A DNA stretch of 64,000 nt from JBBSEZ01 sp038239195 (GCA_038239195.1 JBBSEZ010000001.1:31157-95156); one strand, 5' to 3'; counted from the stretch's first letter, positions 1 through 8,716 are shown. Made by a program: numbers and translations. The notes: generated by a model not told the origin, from the sequence alone.

Positions 1-2531
1 CCATCGTCGAGTACGCCACCGAGATCGAGGCCGACCGCAAGCCGCGCCTTCACACCGGCGGCAACGTGCTGCTGCGTGGCGCCACCGTTCTACCCGTGTC
101 GGGGCCGGCGCTGCCCGCCACCGACGTCCTCGTGCGCCACGGCAAGATCGCCGCCCTCGGCAAGGGACTGTTGGCGCCCGCAGGGGTAACGGTCGTGGAC
201 CTGCGCGGCATGTTCCTGATGCCGGGCATCATCGACACGCACTGTCATTTCGCCATTTCGGGGGGCGTCAACGAGTTTTCGCTGTCGGTGGTGCCGGAGG
301 TGCGCATCGCCGACGTCATCAACAGCGAGGACGTGCAGATCTACCGCGCTCTCGCGGGCGGGGTGACGACGGCCCGGCTGCTGCACGGCTCCGCCAACGT
401 CATCGGCGGGCAGGACGCCGTCATCAAGCTGAAGTACGGCGAGCCGGCCAGCGCCCTGCTCTTCCTGAGCGGCCCGCGCGGCATCAAGTTCGCCCTGGGC
501 GAGAACGTCAAGCGCACCGACGGGAGGTTCCCGAACACGCGCCTGGGCGTCGAGGCCGTGCTGGTGCGAGCCTTCACCGAGGCCCGCGAGTACCGCAAGC
601 GCTGGCTGGCCTACGAGAAGGCGAAGAAGGCCGGGCGCCCCGCCGAGCCGCGCCGCGATCTCCGCCTGGAGGCGCTGGCCGAGGTGCTGTCCGGCGAGGT
701 GAAGGTCCACTGTCACTGCTACCGGGCCGACGAGATCCTGATGCTCTTGCGCGTGGCGGATCGGTTCGGGATCAAGATCGCCTCGCTGCAGCACGTCCTG
801 GAGGGCTACAAGGTCGCGGCCGAGATCGCCAAACACGGCTGTAGCGTCTCGCCCTTCTCCGACTGGTGGGCCTACAAGTGGGAGGCCGCCGACGCCATCC
901 CCTTCACCGCCGCGCTGATGCACGAGGCCGGCGCCCTCGTCTGCCTCAAGTCGGACAGCAACGAGCTGATGCGGCACATGTATCAGGAGGCCGCCAAGCT
1001 CATCAAGTACGGCGGAATGAGCGAGATCGAGGCGCTCAAGACGATCACGCTCAACGGGGCCAAACAACTCGGGATCGACAAACGCCTCGGCACGATCGAG
1101 GTGGGCAAGGACGCCGATTTGGCGGTGTTCAATGGCCATCCGCTCAACGCCTATTCGCGGGTGGAATTGACGCTGATCGAGGGCGAGGTGTACTTCCAGC
1201 GCTCCGACAAGTTCGTGCCCTCCGCGGCCGCGACGGTCCCCCCGGCCCGCCCGACGCCTCTGTCGAAGCCGCTGCCGCGCAGCGCGGATGGCTCCTACGT
1301 GCTGGCCAACGTCACGGTCCACCCCGTCGCCCGGCCGGCGATCGAGAAAGCGACGGTGAAGATCGCGAAGGGCAAGATCGCCGAGGTCCGCGCCAGCGTG
1401 CCGGGCGACGCGAAGGTGCCCGGCGCGATCGACGCGACCGGGCTGCACCTGTATCCGGGGATGATCGACGCCGGGACGGTCCTGGGCCTGACGGAGGTCG
1501 ATTCGGCCAAAGAGACGCGCGACTTCGCCGAGGGCGGAGAGTTCCAGCCCGACTTGCGCGCTTCGACCGCCATCAACCCCGACTCGGAACTGATCCCGGT
1601 CACGCGGGCCAACGGCGTGACGACGGTGGTGACGCGCCCGACGGGCTCGATGATCGCCGGGCAGAGCGCGCTCATCAACCTCAACGGCTGGGTGCCGCGC
1701 GAGATGACTCTCGTCGATCCGCTGGCGCTCCACGTCGCCCTGCCGGGCTCGCGGTCGGGCGTGGGCCGGCGCCCGGAGCTGGCCCGCGCCAGCAAGGCGA
1801 TCCTGCGCAAGCAGCGCGAGCAGAAGTTGCGCCGGCTCAAGGACCTGTTCGCCCAGGCGCTCGTTTACGAGCGGGCGCGCAAGGCCGGGGGCGCGCCCGC
1901 CAACCCGCGCCTGGAGGCCCTGGTGCCCTACGCGAAGGGGCTGAAGCCGGTGGTGCTCCAGGCCAACCGGAGAATCGAGATCGTGGAGGCGCTGAAGCTG
2001 GCGGACGAGCTGAAGCTGAAGATCGTCCTGAGCGGGGGCCTCGACGCCTGGAAGGTGGCGGACGAGTTGAAGAAGCGCGACGTGCCGGTGATCCTCGGGC
2101 CGGTGATGGCGATGCCGGCAGAGCCGCACGACCCCTACGACGCGCCGTTCGCGTGCGCGGCGAAACTGCACGCCGCCGGGGTGCGCTTTTGCATCCGGTC
2201 GGAGGGGATGGCGAACACGCGCAACCTGCCGTACGAGGCGGCGATGGCGGTGTCGTACGGGTTGCCGCCGGAGGAGGGCCTGAAAGCGGTGACGCTGTAC
2301 CCGGCGCAGGTCCTGGGCGTGGCGGACCGGCTGGGGAGCGTCGAGGCGGGGAAGATGGCGAACCTGGTGCTGACGAATGGGGACGTGTTGCAGCCGTCCA
2401 CGCAGGTGGTGGGGTTGTTCATCGAGGGCAAGCCGCTACAGCCGAGCAGCAAGCACACCCGGCTGTACGAGCGCTATCGCGAGCGGCTGCGCGAGGTGCA
2501 GGCAGGGAAGGCGCCGCTGGGCACTCGGTAG
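1..2531 (+). CDS. tandem-domain amidohydrolase (5' partial)
   Basis: The reading frame is open to the left edge, so the true start lies outside the window. Two imidazolonepropionase-like amidohydrolase domains follow each other. The first has the metal motif GIIDTHCHF, then VHCHCYRADE, LQHVLEGYK and a late KSDSNE acidic site, closing with the usual GTIEVGKDADLAVF. The second, from about base 1290, has the same fold signatures (YPGMIDAG, GSVEAGKMANLVL), but the metal ligands are gone: GMIDAGT has no HxH, the VHCH site reads LQANRR, and LQHV reads LSGG. The first half is therefore the likely active enzyme and the second half degenerate. The substrate cannot be told. Such secreted amidohydrolases are common in planctomycetes. 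An antitoxin-like gene follows 37 bp downstream. Confidence 0.85.
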   Translation, partial: IVEYATEIEADRKPRLHTGGNVLLRGATVLPVSGPALPATDVLVRHGKIAALGKGLLAPAGVTVVDLRGMFLMPGIIDTHCHFAISGGVNEFSLSVVPEVRIADVINSEDVQIYRALAGGVTTARLLHGSANVIGGQDAVIKLKYGEPASALLFLSGPRGIKFALGENVKRTDGRFPNTRLGVEAVLVRAFTEAREYRKRWLAYEKAKKAGRPAEPRRDLRLEALAEVLSGEVKVHCHCYRADEILMLLRVADRFGIKIASLQHVLEGYKVAAEIAKHGCSVSPFSDWWAYKWEAADAIPFTAALMHEAGALVCLKSDSNELMRHMYQEAAKLIKYGGMSEIEALKTITLNGAKQLGIDKRLGTIEVGKDADLAVFNGHPLNAYSRVELTLIEGEVYFQRSDKFVPSAAATVPPARPTPLSKPLPRSADGSYVLANVTVHPVARPAIEKATVKIAKGKIAEVRASVPGDAKVPGAIDATGLHLYPGMIDAGTVLGLTEVDSAKETRDFAEGGEFQPDLRASTAINPDSELIPVTRANGVTTVVTRPTGSMIAGQSALINLNGWVPREMTLVDPLALHVALPGSRSGVGRRPELARASKAILRKQREQKLRRLKDLFAQALVYERARKAGGAPANPRLEALVPYAKGLKPVVLQANRRIEIVEALKLADELKLKIVLSGGLDAWKVADELKKRDVPVILGPVMAMPAEPHDPYDAPFACAAKLHAAGVRFCIRSEGMANTRNLPYEAAMAVSYGLPPEEGLKAVTLYPAQVLGVADRLGSVEAGKMANLVLTNGDVLQPSTQVVGLFIEGKPLQPSSKHTRLYERYRERLREVQAGKAPLGTR

Positions 2532-2568
2532 TCGGGAGGCGCCGGCGACAGGAGAGGCCCGGAAAGGG

Positions 2569-2826
2569 TTGGCGATCGGCGTTCTCCTCACCGGAGAGCA
2601 GCGGCAGGCCGTCGAGGAAGCGAAAGACACTCCGCTCACGGTTGTCGATCCGATCACGAACGCGGCTTACGTCTTGGTGCGCGCGGAGGTGTACGAGCGC
2701 CTGACCGAGGGGGACTTCGATCCTCGGGAGGCTTACCCCTTCGTGGACAAGGTGATGGCGGAAGACGACGCGAATGACCCGCACCTCGGGAGCTACCAGA
2801 CCTTGTCCGAAGGGGGCGGCGGATGA
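2569..2826 (+). CDS. antitoxin of a PemK/MazF-type pair
   Basis: Predicted 85-residue protein starting at TTG, with AAAGG just upstream. No ATG or GTG fits better. The stretch TVVDPITNAAYVLVRAEVYERL, read in parts, matches the small antitoxin-like proteins that precede PemK/MazF genes in planctomycetes. The stop overlaps the ATG of the next gene as ATGA, the usual translational coupling of a toxin-antitoxin operon. Because the downstream toxin is damaged, this antitoxin may be an orphan. The start choice is uncertain; the family call rests on the body of the protein and its context. Confidence 0.55.
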   Translation: MAIGVLLTGEQRQAVEEAKDTPLTVVDPITNAAYVLVRAEVYERLTEGDFDPREAYPFVDKVMAEDDANDPHLGSYQTLSEGGGG

Positions 2827-3305
2827 CGCAGCGAGGGGACGTGGTCATCGTGGAGCTCCCGTTCGTGGGAGGCGGGGGCGGGAAGAACCGGCCCGCCGTG
2901 GTCGTTCAATGCGACCGGCTGAACCAGCAGGTTCAGAAGGGGAGGCGCGTCCTCGTCGTGAAGAGGGTGGTGGAAGACTGGAGGAGAGGGACCAAGCACG
3001 AACGGGAGCCCGTTGGTGTCGAGGGGCCTGGCGCTGGGTCGGCGATGCTCCTGATGGGAACGGTGCCAGTCGCCACAGTCGCCCCACCCGAAGTTGCCGG
3101 TGGCCCTTGCGGGACACACGAGCACAATCCATTCCGCGGCCTTCAGCCCCGGACGGGAAGACGTTGGCCTCGGGGAGCTACGACAGGACGATTAAGCTAT
3201 GGGACGTGCCAGCCGGCAAGAAGGCAGCCCAGTAAACGAGCCGAACGGAACGGCCGCACGCAAACACCGAGAAGCCAGGGACAGTCGATAAACGCGCAAG
3301 ACTGA
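2823..3305 (+). pseudogene. truncated MazF/PemK-type toxin
   Basis: The first 40 or so residues (MTQRGDVVIVELPF, then KNRPAVVVQCDRLNQQ) are the N-terminus of a PemK/MazF endoribonuclease, with the conserved RGD and RPAVVVQ strands. After about base 2950 the frame continues to 3305, but the sequence (VQKGRRVLVVKRVVEDWRR and onward) no longer looks like the family and lacks its C-terminal half. It then runs out of frame over a WD40 remnant. The toxin is therefore probably inactive. Known members of the family cut mRNA at short motifs and are neutralised by the preceding antitoxin. A deletion or recombination joining the toxin to foreign sequence would explain the junction. Confidence 0.55.
3103..3235 (+). 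pseudogene. WD40-repeat remnant with one frameshift
   Basis: Reading from 3103 gives ALAGHTSTIHSAAFSP. After skipping one extra G at 3151 it continues DGKTLASGSYDRTIKLWDV and then PAGKKAAQ before a TAA. This is a nearly perfect last WD40 blade (GH motif, SPDG, IKLWD) interrupted by a single inserted base. No start or earlier blades are present. It is a leftover of a larger WD40 protein, a family abundant in planctomycetes, now stranded behind the truncated toxin. A sequencing indel could explain the shift but not the missing rest of the gene. Confidence 0.6.
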
Positions 3306-3363
3306 CCCAGAAGTGGCCGGGGGGGGCGCCAACGCCCCGCCTCAATATGGAGGCTTGCATCTC

Positions 3364-3837
3364 GTGCAACTCATCCTCCTCATCGGCCTGCAAGCCTCCG
3401 GCAAGACCTCCTTCTTCCGCGCCCACTTCGCCGCCACCCACGCCCACGTCAGCCGCGACAATTTCCGCAACAACCGGAACCCGACGCAGCGCCAGCGCGT
3501 CCTCATCGAGGAGGCGCTGCGTGCCGGCCGGCCCGTCGTCGTCGATAACACCAGCCCCGGCCCCGACGTCCGCGCCCCCCTGATCGCCCACGCCCGCGAG
3601 CTCGGCGCCGAGGTCGTCGGCTACTACTTCGCCTCGCGCCTCGCCGACTGCCTGGAGCGCAACCGTGCCCGCGAGGGCAAGGCGCGCGTACCCGACGTCG
3701 CCCTCCGCGCGACCAGCGCGAAGTTGCAGCGCCCCACGCTCGCGGAGGGCTTCGACCGGCTATTTCACGTGCGCATGAACGCTGGCGGGTGGGTCATCAA
3801 CGAATGGGAGGACCGCGATGAAACCGACGGCGTTTGA
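3364..3837 (+). CDS. polynucleotide-kinase-like P-loop ATPase
   Basis: 157-residue protein with a Walker A motif at residues 8-15 (GLQASGKT), an internal VVVDNTSP strand typical of the AAA_33/T4 polynucleotide-kinase fold, and an Arg-rich lid (ERNRAREGKARVPD). The GTG start is chosen because GGAGG at 3349-3353 sits 10 bp upstream and the P-loop begins a few residues later. Its end overlaps the start of the Thg1-like gene by 20 bp, so the two are almost certainly co-translated. Kinases of this group phosphorylate nucleic-acid 5' ends or small molecules. Next to a 3'-5' tRNA polymerase, a role in RNA end healing is a reasonable inference. It could also act on another substrate. Confidence 0.75.
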   Translation: MQLILLIGLQASGKTSFFRAHFAATHAHVSRDNFRNNRNPTQRQRVLIEEALRAGRPVVVDNTSPGPDVRAPLIAHARELGAEVVGYYFASRLADCLERNRAREGKARVPDVALRATSAKLQRPTLAEGFDRLFHVRMNAGGWVINEWEDRDETDGV

Positions 3838-4621
3838 GGCGAGGATGCGGGCCCTGGAGTATTTCCACAACGTCCGCCTGCTGCCCGGCGCCTGGGTCGT
3901 GCTGCGCGTCGATGGCCGCGCGTTCTCCCGCTTCACCGCCGAGCGCTTTGAGAAGCCGTTCGACGAGCGCTTCCACGAGCTGATGGTGCAGACGGCCCGC
4001 GCTCTCCTCGACGAGCTCCAGGGCACCTATGCCTACACCGAGAGCGACGAGATCTCCGTGCTATTTCGGCCCGAGTGGGACCTGTTCGACCGCGAGTTGG
4101 AGAAGGTCGTCTCGCTCTCGGCGGCGCTGGCCAGCGCCACCTTCACCCACGCCTGCGGCACGCCGGCGCTGTTCGACAGCCGTGCCTGGCTCGGGGCGCG
4201 GGCGGGGCTCGTGGTCGATTACTTCCGCTGGCGCCAGGCCGACGCCGGCCGCTGCGCGCTCAACGGCTGGTGCTACTGGACGCTGCGCAAGGCGGGGCAG
4301 AGCGTCAAGGTTGCCACGGCCGCCCTCTCCGGCAAGGGCGTCGCCGACAAGAACGAACTGCTCTTCCAGCACGGCATCAACTTCAACGAGGTGCCCGCCT
4401 GGCAGCGGCGCGGCACCGGGCTCTACTGGGAGGAACACCACAAGGAGGGCCTCAACCCCCTCACGCAGGAGAAAGTGATCGCGGTCCGCAAACGCATCAA
4501 GATCGATCGCGACCTGCCCATGAAAGAGGAGTACGGCGAACTGCTGCGCGGTATCATGCAGAAAAGTGCCCCTACTCGGCCCGCCAACTCCTCCGGAGGC
4601 TCGCCCGAATGCGCCGACTGA
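3818..4621 (+). CDS. Thg1-like tRNA 3'-5' polymerase
   Basis: 267 residues, the usual size for the tRNA(His) guanylyltransferase superfamily. The two catalytic metal-binding aspartates are visible: D32 in VVLRVDGRAFSRF and D77 in AYTESDEISVLF, with nearly the same spacing as D29 and D76 of the human enzyme. Later family features include ASATFTHAC, NGWCYWTLR, KNELLFQHGINFNEVPAWQRRGTG and the terminal lysine-rich helix. Bacterial Thg1-like proteins add nucleotides in the 3' to 5' direction and are proposed to repair 5'-truncated tRNAs rather than only adding G-1. The gene overlaps the upstream kinase by 20 bp and the downstream hydrolase by 13 bp. Confidence 0.88.
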   Translation: MKPTAFEARMRALEYFHNVRLLPGAWVVLRVDGRAFSRFTAERFEKPFDERFHELMVQTARALLDELQGTYAYTESDEISVLFRPEWDLFDRELEKVVSLSAALASATFTHACGTPALFDSRAWLGARAGLVVDYFRWRQADAGRCALNGWCYWTLRKAGQSVKVATAALSGKGVADKNELLFQHGINFNEVPAWQRRGTGLYWEEHHKEGLNPLTQEKVIAVRKRIKIDRDLPMKEEYGELLRGIMQKSAPTRPANSSGGSPECAD

Positions 4622-6120
4622 CGTTCGCCCTTGCTCTCGTTCTCGTTCCCCGGCCGGCACTCGGCTGCGCTCCGCCCGCCGACACCAAGGCGCTCGACGC
4701 CATCGTGCGGCGGGCCCTGACGACGTGGAACGTCCCCGGCATCGCCGTCGCCATCGTGCGCGGCGACGAGGTCGTCTACCTCAAGGGCCACGGAATACGC
4801 GAGGTTGGCAAGAAGGCCCCTGTGACCCCCGACACTGTGTTCCCCATCGCCTCGTGCAGCAAGCCGTTCACCACCACCGCCCTGGCCATCCTCGGCGACG
4901 AAGGCAAGCTCGACTGGGACGACCGCGTGCGCAAGCACGTCCCCTTCTTCCGCCTGGGCGACCCTCTGGCCGACCGCGAAGTGCGCATCCGCGACCTGCT
5001 CTGCCATCGCACCGGCCTGGCGGGGCACAGCCTGCTCTGGTATCGCTCCCCCTGGTCGCAGGAGGAGATCGTCCGCCGCGCCGGGCGGCTGCCCCTCGAC
5101 AAGCCCTTCCGCACCACCTTTCAATACCAGAGCACCATGTTCACCGCCGCCGGCTTCGCCGTCTCCTCGGCCTCGGGCCAGCCGTGGGCCGACTTCGTCG
5201 AGAAGCGAATGCTGGCCCCGCTCGACATGAAGAACACGGTCTTCACCACGACGGCGGCGCTCAAGGCGGCCGACCTCGCCAGCCCGCACCACCTGGAGGG
5301 TGGGGCCCGGCTCGAGCTCCGGGACCGCTATCCCATGCCAGTCCCCGACGCGGCCGGCTCGATCCACAGCACCGCCCGCGACCTGACGAAATGGCTGCGA
5401 TTTCAGATGGGCGATGGCACCTTTCGCAAGAAGCTTGTCGTCTCGGCCACGCGCCTCGCCGAGACGCACAAGCCGCACACCGTCATGCGCCTGCGCCCGA
5501 TCGACCGGGAGATGTTCCCCGACACGATTCAGATCAGCTACGCACTGGCTTGGGTCGTCCAGGACTACCGCGGCCATCATCTCGTGTCCCACGGCGGGGC
5601 CGTCGATGGCTTCCGGGCGCAGTTCACGATGGTGCCCAAGGAGAAGCTCGGCATCGTGCTCCTGTGCAACCTGCACAACACTCAAATGAACCTGGCACTG
5701 AGCAACGTGCTGCTCGACGCCCTGCTCGGGCTGCCCCCCAAAAACTGGCACGCCATTCACCGCACCGCGCTGGGCCGCCAGCACCGGGCCACCCTCGCCC
5801 AGGAACGGGCCCACCGCGCCGCCCGCCACCACGGCACGCGCCCCTCGCGCGACCTGTCGGCCTACGCCGGCAACTACGACCACCCTGCCTATGGCCGGGT
5901 GCGCGTCGCGATAGAGCGCGGCAGGCTCGTCTGGAACTGGAACGACGTGCGGGCTACCCTGGAGCACTATCACTTCGACACCTTCACGCTGGGCGCCGAG
6001 CCCGTGGGGCCGGGCGAGGTCGTCTTCGCGCTCGACGCGGAGGGCGCGGTAACGAGCATGAAGGTCCTCGGCAACATGAAGGTCGAGTTTCGCAAGCCGG
6101 CGCCCAAACCGAAGCGGTGA
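4609..6120 (+). CDS. serine beta-lactamase-family hydrolase, exported
   Basis: 503 residues. Start ATG at 4609 has GGAGG at 4595-4599. An N-terminal signal segment (LTFALALVLVPRPALGC) could be a signal peptide; ALGC is an imperfect lipobox. The class C/penicillin-binding fold is shown by the SxxK motif SCSK (S82, K85), FQYQSTMFTAAG near the YxN position, and HGGAVDGFRAQ as the third motif. From about residue 410 a DUF3471-like C-terminal domain begins (LSAYAGNYDHPAYG). Most such planctomycete proteins are thought to be esterases or peptidases rather than true beta-lactamases. It overlaps the Thg1-like gene, but no functional link is obvious. Confidence 0.82.
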   Translation: MRRLTFALALVLVPRPALGCAPPADTKALDAIVRRALTTWNVPGIAVAIVRGDEVVYLKGHGIREVGKKAPVTPDTVFPIASCSKPFTTTALAILGDEGKLDWDDRVRKHVPFFRLGDPLADREVRIRDLLCHRTGLAGHSLLWYRSPWSQEEIVRRAGRLPLDKPFRTTFQYQSTMFTAAGFAVSSASGQPWADFVEKRMLAPLDMKNTVFTTTAALKAADLASPHHLEGGARLELRDRYPMPVPDAAGSIHSTARDLTKWLRFQMGDGTFRKKLVVSATRLAETHKPHTVMRLRPIDREMFPDTIQISYALAWVVQDYRGHHLVSHGGAVDGFRAQFTMVPKEKLGIVLLCNLHNTQMNLALSNVLLDALLGLPPKNWHAIHRTALGRQHRATLAQERAHRAARHHGTRPSRDLSAYAGNYDHPAYGRVRVAIERGRLVWNWNDVRATLEHYHFDTFTLGAEPVGPGEVVFALDAEGAVTSMKVLGNMKVEFRKPAPKPKR

Positions 6121-6191
6121 TACGGCCCCCGGCCTCGCCTCGCGCAGTGCCCCCACGAGGCGCGCCCCGCGCACGCCCCTTCCCGCTCCGC

Positions 6192-6197
6192 TACAAT
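6192..6197 (+). promoter_or_regulatory. possible -10 box TACAAT
   Basis: TACAAT lies in the otherwise GC-rich gap 41 bp before the LarA-like ATG at 6238. No good -35 sequence is seen at the expected distance. The same hexamer recurs before several other genes in this window. Confidence 0.3.
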
Positions 6198-6237
6198 AAC
6201 GCCGTGGTGCTCGACACGGTCCCATCGGGGAGCGGAC

Positions 6238-7476
6238 ATGCGCGTCGTCATCGATCTCGGCAACCAGCGCCTCGCGCTGGAGGTCGCCTCGAACAAGCGG
6301 ATCGCCAGTCGCGCCGCGCCGGCCGCCCTGCCAAGCCCGGCCGCGGCGGTGCGCGCCGCCCTGGAATCGCCCCACGCCTTTCCGCCCCTGAGGCGGGCGC
6401 TGACGTCCGACGATCAGGTCGCGCTGGTCATCGACGAGCCCCTTCCTCACCTCGCCGATCTGCTGGTGCCTCTGCTCGACCACGTGACCAGCGCCGACGT
6501 CGCCCCCGCGGCGATTACCCTGGTGTGCCCGCCCGGCTCGCGCAGCGAATGGGTGGACGACCTGCCCGAAGAATTCGAGGAGGTGCGCGTCGAGGCCCAC
6601 AACCCGGCCGACCGCCGGCGCCTGGCCTACCTCGCGACGATGGCAGGCGGCAAGCGCCTCTACCTCAATCGCACCGTGGTCGAGGCCGACCAGGTCGTGG
6701 TGCTAACCGGCCGCCGCTACGACTCGCTGCTGGGCCACGGCGGCGGCGAAGGTGCCCTCTACCCTGCCCTGGCTGACGAGGCCACGCGCGAGGAGATGAT
6801 CGGCCGGCTCAATCTGGCCGTCCCCGGCGAAGGGCCCTGGCCGGTACGGCAAGAAGCGATCGAGGCGACCTGGCTTCTGGGCCTGCCCTTCTTCGTGCAG
6901 GCCATTCCAGGAGTTGGCGACGGCATCGCCCAGATCGTCGCCGGCGCTGCCGAGGCCAGCCGCGAGGGCCAGCGCCGGCTCGACGCCTGCTGGCGGCAAA
7001 GCGTCGATCGCCTCGCCGACGTGGTCGTGGTCAGCCTGGGCGGGTGCCCGGCACGCCACACCTTCGCCGACCTTGCGGCCGCCGTCCACTGCGCCTCCCG
7101 CGTCGTGCAGCCCGACGGCCGCATCGTCCTGCTCACCGGCGCCAGCCCCACCATGGGGCCGGGGACCGACCTGCTGCGGGCCCACGATGACCCCCATGCC
7201 GCCCGCCTCGCGATCCAGCGCGCCCCGCGTGCCGGCATGGCGCCGGCGCTGCAATGGGCCCATAGCGCCGAGCGCGCCCGGCTCTACGTGATGAGCGGGC
7301 TCCCCGCCGACACGGTCGAGGAACTGTTCGCCACCCCGCTCGCGGACGCGGCGCAGGTGCAGCGCCTCCTCGATGCGGGCGGCGATTGTCTCTTCCTCGA
7401 GGACGCGCACAAGATGGTGGCCGTGGTGGAGCAGGCGAACGCGCCCGCCGCGCAAACCGGGGCCCGGATGGCGTGA
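6238..7476 (+). CDS. LarA-like (DUF2088) protein, atypical active site
   Basis: 412 residues with the overall pattern of the lactate racemase N-terminal family: NRTVVEADQVVVLTG followed by a glycine-rich LGHGGGEGALYPALADE segment, then the C-terminal half with VVVSLGG and LLTGASPTMGPGT. Several residues that hold the nickel-pincer cofactor in true LarA look absent. The lysine of the GG-K-S-I-P segment is E here, and the DxTR segment reads DEPLPH. No larBCE cofactor genes are nearby. I therefore infer a LarA-fold protein that is not a lactate racemase; the reaction is unknown. GGGGAGCGG just before the ATG supports the start. Confidence 0.7.
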   Translation: MRVVIDLGNQRLALEVASNKRIASRAAPAALPSPAAAVRAALESPHAFPPLRRALTSDDQVALVIDEPLPHLADLLVPLLDHVTSADVAPAAITLVCPPGSRSEWVDDLPEEFEEVRVEAHNPADRRRLAYLATMAGGKRLYLNRTVVEADQVVVLTGRRYDSLLGHGGGEGALYPALADEATREEMIGRLNLAVPGEGPWPVRQEAIEATWLLGLPFFVQAIPGVGDGIAQIVAGAAEASREGQRRLDACWRQSVDRLADVVVVSLGGCPARHTFADLAAAVHCASRVVQPDGRIVLLTGASPTMGPGTDLLRAHDDPHAARLAIQRAPRAGMAPALQWAHSAERARLYVMSGLPADTVEELFATPLADAAQVQRLLDAGGDCLFLEDAHKMVAVVEQANAPAAQTGARMA

Positions 7477-7490
7477 GCCCTTCGCGTAGG

Positions 7491-7574
7491 GTGGGCCGAG
7501 GCTTTGCGAGGCCCACGCGGCCCCTCCCCCCAACCCTCTCTCCCAAGGAGGGAGAGGGGGTTGGGGGGAGGGGC
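7491..7574. repeat. two adjacent intergenic palindromes
   Basis: Two hairpins sit in the 150 bp between genes. At 7491-7516, GTGGGCC and GGCCCAC flank a short loop. At 7521-7574, a pyrimidine-rich arm beginning CCCCTCCCCCCAACC pairs with its complement across the centre AAGG. The second belongs to the same family as the larger pair at 48465-48600. Confidence 0.75.
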
Positions 7575-7626
7575 GATGTGAGCATCGCGTTACGTTGCCC
7601 GATCCGTGCCGATGGAGAACCGCATC

Positions 7627-8697
7627 ATGCCCGAACAACTGCCGCTCCACGAGGCCGCCGCCAAGGCGGGCGCCACCTTCACCGAAGACGCCGGCTTCCT
7701 CGTGCCCGCCCATTTCGGCGACTCGGACACCGAGATGGCGCAGGCGCGCAGCGGGGCGGTGCTGTTCGACCTTTCCCATCGCGGGAAGCTGGAGGTAGCC
7801 GGCAACGACGCGGTCAAGTTCCTCCACAACCTCTCCAGCAACGACGTGAAGGGCCTGGCCCCCGACACCGGCTGCGAGGCGTTCTTCTGCACCGCGACGG
7901 CCAAGGTGATCGCCCACGCTCTTCTCTACCGCTGTCCCCCCGAGGGAAAGCGCGAGAAGCTGGCCCTCGACGTGGCCCCCGGGCTGTCCGCCAAGGTGAT
8001 GAAACACCTCGACCGCCACCTCATCAGCGAAGACGTCGAGTTTGCGGATCGCACGCGCGACCTCGTCCAGTTTCACCTCGCCGGCCCGGCCGCGCCCGCC
8101 CTCCTCGGCCGGCTCTTCGGGAGTGAGGTAGCGCTGTCCCCCTTGCAACAGCAGCACGCCTCACTCGGCGGGGCCGACTGGGTGGTGCGACGGCACGATC
8201 CTCTCGGGTTGCCCGGCTTCGACGTCCTCGGCCCCTTGGACCGGGCCGAAGAGCTCTGGCTGCGCTTGCGGGAAGAGGCCCGACCGGCGGGGCGCCAGGC
8301 ATACGAGGTCCTGCGGATCGAGGCCGGCACCCCGCTTTACGGGGCAGACGTCGATGAGACCACCTTCGCCCCCGAGGTCGCCCGCACCCGCCAGGCCATC
8401 AGCTACGGGAAAGGCTGCTACCTGGGGCAGGAGCCGATCGTCATGGCCCGCGACAGGGGACAGGTCAACCGCGCCTTGCTCGGGCTGAAGCTCCCCGATG
8501 GCCCCGTGCCCGCGGGGGCGTTGCTCTTCCGCGACGGCAAGGAAGTCGGGCGCGTCACGAGCAGCGTCCTGTCGCCGCGCCTGGGGGCGATCGCGCTGGC
8601 GTACGTGCGCCGCGGCAGCCAGGCGGCGGGGACGGTGCTGGAGGTCGAGACCGCCGGGCAGCGCAAAACGGCGGTGGTGGCGGCGCTGCCGTTCTGA
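7627..8697 (+). CDS. YgfZ/GcvT-like folate-binding protein
   Basis: 356 residues from the ATG at 7627, chosen because GGAGA precedes it by 9 bp; in-frame starts at 7606 and 7612 also exist. The family signature KGCYLGQEP is present, with LFDLSHRGKLEV near the N-terminus and LQNLSSNDVKG-like text at the folate-binding core (VKFLHNLSSNDVKG). YgfZ proteins bind tetrahydrofolate and help maintain iron-sulfur enzymes. The close relative GcvT is a glycine-cleavage aminomethyltransferase, but the KGC[YI]xGQE motif and the lack of other gcv genes favour YgfZ. Confidence 0.82.
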   Translation: MPEQLPLHEAAAKAGATFTEDAGFLVPAHFGDSDTEMAQARSGAVLFDLSHRGKLEVAGNDAVKFLHNLSSNDVKGLAPDTGCEAFFCTATAKVIAHALLYRCPPEGKREKLALDVAPGLSAKVMKHLDRHLISEDVEFADRTRDLVQFHLAGPAAPALLGRLFGSEVALSPLQQQHASLGGADWVVRRHDPLGLPGFDVLGPLDRAEELWLRLREEARPAGRQAYEVLRIEAGTPLYGADVDETTFAPEVARTRQAISYGKGCYLGQEPIVMARDRGQVNRALLGLKLPDGPVPAGALLFRDGKEVGRVTSSVLSPRLGAIALAYVRRGSQAAGTVLEVETAGQRKTAVVAALPF

Positions 8698-8716
8698 CCT
8701 CGGAAGGGCAAGCCGC

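Noticed and set aside
90..2171. Long open frame on the minus strand opposite the amidohydrolase
   Set aside because: Its protein is Arg/His/Leu-rich without domains, as expected for the antisense of a high-GC gene. The plus-strand frame has clear enzyme motifs.
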